Source: Chloroflexota bacterium (GTDB lineage: Bacteria; Chloroflexota; Anaerolineae; J102). Taken from it: DNA of 64,000 nucleotides. The DNA lies in the NCBI GenBank assembly GCA_013151415.1, contig JAADII010000144.1:1-64000 (forward strand), given 5' to 3'. Positions 59,030 to 64,000 of the stretch are shown piece by piece (the stretch's first letter is position 1; each line of letters begins with the position of its first letter). The position numbers were made by a program, and so were the translations under genes. The notes beneath the pieces are model-generated. The model made no database searches, was not told the origin of the DNA, and saw only the letters and a list, made by a program, of their open reading frames with translations.

Positions 59030-59569
59030 TTGAACTTCGGACTTTGGACATTGGACGCTATTTTCGAAGCAGGCATCCCCGATGATTTGATCGACGCCAT
59101 CCGAGCGGTGCGTTTCATCGCCTTCGATTTCGATGGCGTGTTCACCGACAACATGGTTTATGTGTTCGAAGACGGCCGCGAGGCTGTGCGGTGCACGCGC
59201 GCGGATGGCATTGGCCTACGCAAGTTGGAACGTTTAGGCGTGGAGCCATACATCATTTCCAGCGAACCCAACGATGTGGTGGCGCATCGCAGTCGCAAAC
59301 TCAAGATCGGTTTCATCCATGGTTGCAAGGACAAACGAGCGGCCCTGAAAGAGCTTTTGCAAACACGCGGTCTGACCCCCGATCAGGCGGCGTTTGTGGG
59401 CAACGACATCAACGACTTATCTGCATTGCAATTTGTGGGCTTGCCCATTGTGGTGCAAGACGCCCATTCCGAGGTGATTTCTGTCGCCAAATATCGCACC
59501 AACCGGCCTGGCGGCCATGGCGCAGTGCGGGAGATTTGTGATTTGTTCGAGGCTGTTTATGGAACCTGA
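59030..59569 (+). CDS. KdsC/NeuB-pathway HAD phosphatase
   Basis: 179 residues as listed; core from VRFIAFDFDGVFTDNMVYVF (HAD motif I) through GIGLRKLERLGVEPYIISSEP, GFIHGCKDKRAALKELLQT and FVGNDINDLSALQFVGLPI. KdsC-type phosphatases remove phosphate from KDO-8-P or sialic acid-9-phosphate; here the latter or a related nonulosonate phosphate is expected. The start is unsure: the TTG 59030 and its first 12 codons are made of repeat words (GGACTTTGGACATTGGAC, CTATTTTCGAAGCAGGC); TTG 59087 (MIDAIRAVRFIAFDFDG) would give 160 residues. Confidence 0.8.
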   Translation: MNFGLWTLDAIFEAGIPDDLIDAIRAVRFIAFDFDGVFTDNMVYVFEDGREAVRCTRADGIGLRKLERLGVEPYIISSEPNDVVAHRSRKLKIGFIHGCKDKRAALKELLQTRGLTPDQAAFVGNDINDLSALQFVGLPIVVQDAHSEVISVAKYRTNRPGGHGAVREICDLFEAVYGT

Positions 59570-59615
59570 ATAGTCGCGCCTGTTTGCAGCACACACTTTG
59601 GAGGAGCGTCACTTG

Positions 59616-60452
59616 ATGAAGACAGATTCCTCACCCTTGCTTGCCTTCTTGCACATCCCCAAAGCGGGTGGAACGACGATACATCGCATCATTGAACGCA
59701 ACTATAGTAAGGACGCCATATTCACCATCAGAGGGATGCGGGTGCAGGAATCCATTGAGGAATTTCTCGCTCTTTCGCCCCAACAGCTCGCCAGATTGGA
59801 AATCGTCAAGGGACATTTCTGTTTTGGACTACACGAATTTGTTCAGCGCCCGATGTGTTATTTCACCTTTCTTCGCCATCCGGTCGCCCGCGTAATTTCC
59901 AGTTACTATTTCATTCTGCGCACGCCTCATCACACTTATCACGATCTTTTGGTTTCTCGAAACATGACTCTGGCCCAGTTTGTTCGACAAGGCGTCTCGA
60001 AAGTGGCCACCGACAACGGCCAGACGCGTATACTTGCGGGGTGGGAATGTCTTGACGCCGTGGATTTTGGGAAGTGTGATCGAGACATGTTAGAACAGGC
60101 CAAGATCAACCTGGTCACGCATTTTGACTGCATCGGCCTTGTCGAGCAATTCAACAGGAGCCTGATTTTGGCTCGACGCGCGTTTCATTGGAACCGACTG
60201 TTGTATCTGAAGCAGAACACAATGCCGCGCTCGGTCAGGCCAAGCGTATCCGATTCCACTCGGCAACTTATTCGCGAGGCAAACCGACTTGACATGGAAT
60301 TATACGATTTTGCGGCGGGCCTATTTCAAGAGGCCTTTGCCAGGCTTGGCGCCAAGGCGGAGCTGGAGGTTAAGCTATTCGAGTTGTTGAATTCGCTTTA
60401 CGCCATAGTTGCACCGAGATACGCATCGGTGCGCTCCTCTATGCGTCAATAG
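59616..60452 (+). CDS. Sulfotransferase-family protein
   Basis: 278 residues from ATG 59616 (MKTDSSPLLAFLHIPKAGG) with GGAGGAG nine bases upstream. LLAFLHIPKAGGTTIHRII is the 5'-phosphosulfate-binding loop and YFTFLRHPVARVISSYYFIL the 3'-phosphate motif of PAPS-dependent carbohydrate sulfotransferases (sulfotransfer family 2-like). It would sulfate a sugar of the chain in the cytoplasm or at the membrane. It sits inside the nonulosonate gene set, so the acid polymer may also carry sulfate. Confidence 0.83.
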   Translation: MKTDSSPLLAFLHIPKAGGTTIHRIIERNYSKDAIFTIRGMRVQESIEEFLALSPQQLARLEIVKGHFCFGLHEFVQRPMCYFTFLRHPVARVISSYYFILRTPHHTYHDLLVSRNMTLAQFVRQGVSKVATDNGQTRILAGWECLDAVDFGKCDRDMLEQAKINLVTHFDCIGLVEQFNRSLILARRAFHWNRLLYLKQNTMPRSVRPSVSDSTRQLIREANRLDMELYDFAAGLFQEAFARLGAKAELEVKLFELLNSLYAIVAPRYASVRSSMRQ

Positions 60453-60517
60453 CAGGAGCAACATCGACGTTTGCGTGTGAGAAAACCCTCAGTTTGACGG
60501 CGTATTGCGGATGGCGC

Positions 60518-61678
60518 ATGACAATGCTGACAGGCATGCGACGGCAGCTACGAAGGGTGCGGCGATTTTTCCTTTCCGATATCCATCCCCCCGCATATTG
60601 CGAAAACGTGGAGGCGTGGTGTAAAGGATATCCCGCCGCTTCTTGTCAGCGCATCTCCGAGGGATATTCTGTGGTTCGTTCATTGCCTCTAGCCCCCGCC
60701 GAGACCGAGGTGCATTGGCTCTTTCATAAACATCAGCGTCATACTTTTCCCGCTCAATACTTGGCCAAAATACCTGACGCCAAACTCGTTGGCGTCAACG
60801 GTCTCATCATTTTGCCCGATGGAACATTCACGGTGGAGCCGGTATACACGTCGGATTTTTTGAAGAGCGATCCAGCGTATCGTCACTATTTCCCTTGGGA
60901 GATCAAGCCTCGTCGCGGGCGCTATTACTCGCTTTTGCTTCGCTCCTGTTGGAGCGGGAATTATTATCATTGGCTTGTTAATGTGTTGCAGAGGTTGTAT
61001 CGCGTTCTTGAGCGTCTACCAGACGATGTAACTTTCATCACCCCTTCGCCTTTGAGACCTTATCAGTTAGAAACCTTGAGGATATTGGGCATTGAGCGCC
61101 GTTTGGCGCCTTTCCGTCCCACCGAGGTGTGGAAGTTCGATGTTTTGTTTTTCTCTCCTCCTGTCGCCTTGTCCGCGCATCATCTGCCCGAAGCCTTGCA
61201 TTGGTTGCGTTCTCGATTGATGCATGCATATTGCATCAGCAACGAGCGCGACAAGCCAGGTCGGCGCTTGTTCATCAGTCGTGAAAAAGCCCAAAATCGT
61301 CGCATCGTCAATATGGATGAGCTCAGGCCTGTGTTGGAGAGGCATGGGTTCGACATCGTTTTGGCCGAAGAACTGAGCTTGAGGGAGCAAATCGAGCTTT
61401 TCGCCAAAGCAAATGCGATCATCGCGCCCCACGGCGCGGGGCTGACCAATATGCTTTTTGCTCGTTCCGACACCGTTATCATAGAGATATTTGGCGATCA
61501 GGCGGTGCATTATGCTTATTGGACTATGAGCGAAGCGTTGGGATATTCGTATTACTACTTGATTGGTAAGAATATTCCCAACGACGCGTATGCAAAGGCG
61601 CCCCGAAAAGAATTTTATTGGGACATCTACGTTCCACCAGAAAAATTGGAGCAAGTCATCAACGAGGCGCTTCGATAA
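60518..61678 (+). CDS. GT61/DUF563-family glycosyltransferase
   Basis: 386 residues from ATG 60518 (MTMLTGMRRQLRRVRRFF); TTG 60494 is an alternative eight codons earlier. RSCWSGNYYHWLVNVLQRLY, GRRLFISREKAQNRRIVN, EELSLREQIELFAKANAIIA, PHGAGLTNMLFARSDTVIIE are the GT61 landmarks (the PHGAG loop binds donor). Bacterial members add sugars to surface glycans. Its TAA overlaps the ATG of the SDR gene (TAATG), so translation is coupled with the nonulosonate genes and it may transfer the nonulosonic acid or the next sugar (inference). Confidence 0.85.
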   Translation: MTMLTGMRRQLRRVRRFFLSDIHPPAYCENVEAWCKGYPAASCQRISEGYSVVRSLPLAPAETEVHWLFHKHQRHTFPAQYLAKIPDAKLVGVNGLIILPDGTFTVEPVYTSDFLKSDPAYRHYFPWEIKPRRGRYYSLLLRSCWSGNYYHWLVNVLQRLYRVLERLPDDVTFITPSPLRPYQLETLRILGIERRLAPFRPTEVWKFDVLFFSPPVALSAHHLPEALHWLRSRLMHAYCISNERDKPGRRLFISREKAQNRRIVNMDELRPVLERHGFDIVLAEELSLREQIELFAKANAIIAPHGAGLTNMLFARSDTVIIEIFGDQAVHYAYWTMSEALGYSYYYLIGKNIPNDAYAKAPRKEFYWDIYVPPEKLEQVINEALR

Positions 61679-62493
61679 TGGACACTTTGTTTTCAGTGCA
61701 AGATCAAATCGTCATCATCACTGGCGGCATGGGTCAGTTGGGGCGACAGTTCACCCTGGCCTTGCTCGATCGCGGCGCTCGCGTGGCCGTGTTCGATATG
61801 CGCGTGGACGAGGACTATGTGCGCCAGCGTTTTGGTTCGCGGACCGACGATCCAAATCTTATGTTCCAACAGGTCGATGTCACCGATCGAACATCCATTG
61901 AGCTGGGCCTGGCCGCGGTGGTGGAGCAATGGGATGTTCCTCATGGCCTTATCAACAACGCGGGTCTCGATTCGCCGCCCGACGCGCCAGCCGAGGAAAA
62001 CGGCCCTTTCGAGACTTATCCCGAAGCTTCATTGGATAAGGTGCTGGATGTGAATTTGAAGGGCGTGGTGCTTTGCTGCCAGGTCATCGGCGGGGCCATG
62101 GCGCGGGCCGGTCGCGGCTCCATCATCAACATTAGCTCTATCTATGGTTTGGTCTCACCCGATCAGCGGTTGTATACTTATCGCGCCGCACAGGGCGCGC
62201 CTTTTTTCAAGCCCGTGGCTTATTCCATCTCTAAATCGGGCTTGCTCAATCTCACCCGCTATCTGGCCACCTACTGGGCCGAAAAAGGGGTGCGGGTGAA
62301 CACCCTCACCTTTGGCGGCGTGTTCAATCATCAGGACGAACAATTTTTGGCCAATTACGCTTCTCGCGTCCCCTTGGGGCGCATGGCTCGCGAAGATGAA
62401 TACAACGGCGCGGTTATTTTTTTGCTTTCCGACGCCTCTTCCTATATGACCGGCTCCAATATGATCATTGACGGAGGTTGGACCGCATGGTGA
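61678..62493 (+). CDS. SDR-family oxidoreductase of the nonulosonate cluster (PtmA-like)
   Basis: 271 residues from ATG 61678 (MDTLFSVQDQIVIITGGMG). NAD-binding ITGGMGQLGRQFTLALLDRG, NNAGLDSPP, SSIYGLVSPDQRLY with the catalytic serine region and YSISKSGLLNLTRYLA (YxxxK), DGGWTAW end. SDRs in this place next to CMP-acid synthetases are known from flagellin-type legionaminic acid clusters (PtmA type). Likely modifies a sugar precursor. Overlaps neuA by seven bases (ATGGTGA). Confidence 0.85.
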   Translation: MDTLFSVQDQIVIITGGMGQLGRQFTLALLDRGARVAVFDMRVDEDYVRQRFGSRTDDPNLMFQQVDVTDRTSIELGLAAVVEQWDVPHGLINNAGLDSPPDAPAEENGPFETYPEASLDKVLDVNLKGVVLCCQVIGGAMARAGRGSIINISSIYGLVSPDQRLYTYRAAQGAPFFKPVAYSISKSGLLNLTRYLATYWAEKGVRVNTLTFGGVFNHQDEQFLANYASRVPLGRMAREDEYNGAVIFLLSDASSYMTGSNMIIDGGWTAW

Positions 62494-63257
62494 AAACACC
62501 CAGCATTGTCGGTCTCATCCCCGCTCGCGCCGGCTCTAAGCGCGTTCGCAACAAGAACGTGCGCCTCCTGGCCGGTCACCCTCTCATGGCCTACACCATT
62601 GCTGCGGCGTTGCAAAGCAACGTGTTCGATGCGGTCATCGTCTCCACCGATTCGGCCCAATATGCCGATATCGCTCGTCATTACGGCGCCGAGGTCCCCT
62701 TTTTACGACCGGCCGAGTTCGCTGGCGATCTATCGCCCGATATCGAATGGGTGGAGTACACATTGAAACGTCTGGTCGACGAAGGCCGGTCGTTCGATTG
62801 CTTTAGTATTTTGCGTCCCACCAGCCCCTTTCGTCAACCAGAAACCATTCAGCGCGCCTGGCGCGAGTTCCTGGCTGAAAAGGGCGTCGATTCCCTGCGC
62901 GCGGTCGAGAAATGTCGCCAACATCCGGGCAAGATGTGGGTGGTGCGCGGCCGGCGCATGACGCCGCTCTTACCCCTCTCGCCGCCCGAACAGCCCTGGC
63001 ACAGCAGCCAATATCAGTCCTTGCCCGTGGTCTATGTGCAAAATGCCAGCCTGGAAATCGCCTGGACTCGGGTCGTATTCGAGGAGCGCACCATTGCCGG
63101 CAATGTGCTCATGCCCTTTTTTACGCAGGGCATGGAGGGGTTCGATATCAACGCGGAGAAGGACTGGTGGTATGCTGAACATCTCCTAACGCGCGGCGAG
63201 GCCCATCTGCCTCGCGTTTCTCAATCTCCTTATGTTTTCCCTTCCCGTTTGGTCTAA
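62487..63257 (+). CDS. neuA: CMP-nonulosonic acid synthetase (NeuA/PtmB-like cytidylyltransferase)
   Basis: 256 residues from ATG 62487 (MVKTPSIVGLIPARAGSKRV). IPARAGSKRVRNKNVRLLAG is the CTP-binding motif, then LMAYTIAAALQS, VIVSTDSAQYADIARHYGAE, ILRPTSPFRQPETIQRA, YVQNASLEIAW and GFDINAEKDWWYAE. It activates sialic, legionaminic or related acid with CMP for transfer. Last gene of the coupled SDR-neuA pair. The 31-base spacer then leads to the SGNH hydrolase gene. Confidence 0.92.
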   Translation: MVKTPSIVGLIPARAGSKRVRNKNVRLLAGHPLMAYTIAAALQSNVFDAVIVSTDSAQYADIARHYGAEVPFLRPAEFAGDLSPDIEWVEYTLKRLVDEGRSFDCFSILRPTSPFRQPETIQRAWREFLAEKGVDSLRAVEKCRQHPGKMWVVRGRRMTPLLPLSPPEQPWHSSQYQSLPVVYVQNASLEIAWTRVVFEERTIAGNVLMPFFTQGMEGFDINAEKDWWYAEHLLTRGEAHLPRVSQSPYVFPSRLV

Positions 63258-63288
63258 CTGGGCTTGATGCAATGCGTTTCAGGTGCGT

Positions 63289-64000
63289 ATGATGAAATCT
63301 CACAGTCGGTTCTTTTCCCGCAGTCTTTATTTGGTTGTATTGTTTGCGCCTTTGGTTTTGTCGCTGCTATTTCAGGCCGAGGCGAAGTCGGCCCAATCGG
63401 ACGTCGCTCGCTCTGCTGCACAGACTTACACCTGCCCGGTTAAAGTTATGGCCGTAGGGGACTCGGTGACATACGGTCGGTTGAGTTCGTGGGGGGCGGG
63501 TTTTCGCCATAATTTGAATTATTGGGGCGTCGCCGAGGGGCTGGATATCCAATGGGTCGGTCAGCTCACTTCGCCCGCGCCCAACCATGAAGGCCATCGC
63601 GGGGCCACTATCGAAGATATCCGTTTGAATGTGATCGACACCGCGATGAATAGGTATAAACCCCACGTTATGATTTTGATGATCGGCACCAACAATGTCG
63701 AGGTGGATGCAGATATTGATGCCATGCGCACGGCCATCAATACTTTAGTGAATCGCATCTTGCAAAATGATCCGAATATCCGACTCATTTTGGCTTCCAT
63801 TCCACCGGTTGGGCATCGTGAAAACGAAGATCCGGCCGTTTGGGACGCCAAGAACGTCGTGGCTGGTCTTTACAGCCAAGAGGTGGAGAGGGTGGCCAGG
63901 AATAAGATAGATAACGGCTATAATGTGGTCTTCGTCGATATCTACAACAACCTGGATCGATTCGCGGACCTGGCCGATGGACTGCACCCTAACGACAGCG
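63289..64000 (+). CDS. Secreted SGNH/GDSL hydrolase, C-terminus cut by window end
   Basis: Not listed in the plus-strand ORF track because it has no stop in the window. Reading from ATG 63289 (an ATG-ATG pair) gives a signal sequence (LYLVVLFAPLVLSLLFQAEA) and SGNH blocks: block I VMAVGDSVTYGRLS, block III MILMIGTNNVEVDADID, block V LADGLHPNDS at the very end. At least 237 residues. Such enzymes are esterases that remove acetyl groups from polysaccharides outside the cell, which fits the acyltransferase in the same locus. The frame is open to the last base. Confidence 0.88.
   Translation, partial: MMKSHSRFFSRSLYLVVLFAPLVLSLLFQAEAKSAQSDVARSAAQTYTCPVKVMAVGDSVTYGRLSSWGAGFRHNLNYWGVAEGLDIQWVGQLTSPAPNHEGHRGATIEDIRLNVIDTAMNRYKPHVMILMIGTNNVEVDADIDAMRTAINTLVNRILQNDPNIRLILASIPPVGHRENEDPAVWDAKNVVAGLYSQEVERVARNKIDNGYNVVFVDIYNNLDRFADLADGLHPNDS

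Overview
The window reads as chromosomal DNA of a free-living bacterium, most likely a Chloroflexota (Anaerolineae/Caldilineae-like) member. This is inferred from tandem Agl23-type GT-C proteins (one fused to an NHL propeller), a secreted protein with TPTPT-type linkers and a hydrophobic LPLI-like C-terminus, MoeA fused to a periplasmic-binding-like domain, deazaflavin-type oxidoreductases, moderately high GC and many hairpin-forming intergenic word repeats. No 16S, tRNA or ribosomal marker is present, so the phylum call is an inference. I saw no tRNA, rRNA, CRISPR array, complete insertion sequence or prophage.

Layout. 1-6.9 kb: two Agl23-like membrane glycosyltransferases, a PD-(D/E)XK (Rpn-like) protein and an Lgt-like membrane protein that lacks key catalytic residues. 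7-12.5 kb: a degenerate nuclease-like protein, a MoeA-PBP fusion gene broken by a one-base frameshift, a ribbon-helix-helix/HNH gene pair and a second moeA; this block is bracketed by inverted copies of a REP-like repeat. 12.5-14.5 kb: a HepT/MntA toxin-antitoxin pair and an EamA transporter. 14.7-21.5 kb: a very unusual P-type ATPase homologue whose phosphorylation-site Asp and TGE loop are both gone, alanine racemase, a secreted GHL10-type glycosidase-like protein and a divergent MtnA-like isomerase.

21.7-25.7 kb: a FadR regulator with a near-consensus FadR operator placed on its own sigma70-type promoter, followed by an alkyl-DHAP-synthase-like flavoprotein and GlpD; together they look like a fatty-acyl-responsive ether-lipid/glycerophosphate unit. 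25.7-29.2 kb (minus strand): a deazaflavin-type oxidoreductase, a 3-ketosteroid dehydrogenase-like flavoprotein and a sterol-glucosyltransferase-like GT1, suggesting modification of a steroid or terpenoid. 29.3-36.4 kb: a double-headed ferredoxin-NADP reductase fusion, two small membrane proteins, folD, mutL and a HAD phosphatase.

36.5 kb to the end is one large surface-polysaccharide locus: Wzx-type flippase, several GT2/GT4/GT61 glycosyltransferases, a GDP-fucose-synthase-like epimerase, a Wzm/Wzt-type ABC exporter, an acyltransferase, two Gfo/Idh/MocA oxidoreductases, a methyltransferase, a surface carbohydrate protein, a large membrane protein, a secreted beta-propeller protein, and a nonulosonic (sialic/legionaminic-type) acid set (neuB, a KdsC-like phosphatase, an SDR, neuA) interleaved with a sulfotransferase and a GT61. 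A truncated SGNH hydrolase closes the window.

The most noteworthy items are the catalytically ablated P-type ATPase, the FNR-FNR fusion, the FadR operator/ether-lipid operon, the inverted REP-flanked moeA block, and a recurrent style of intergenic hairpin built from degenerate 6-8 nt words (TTCGTG, TGGTCTAC, ATCGTC, TATTGG, CGCAGAG, TTGAAG).
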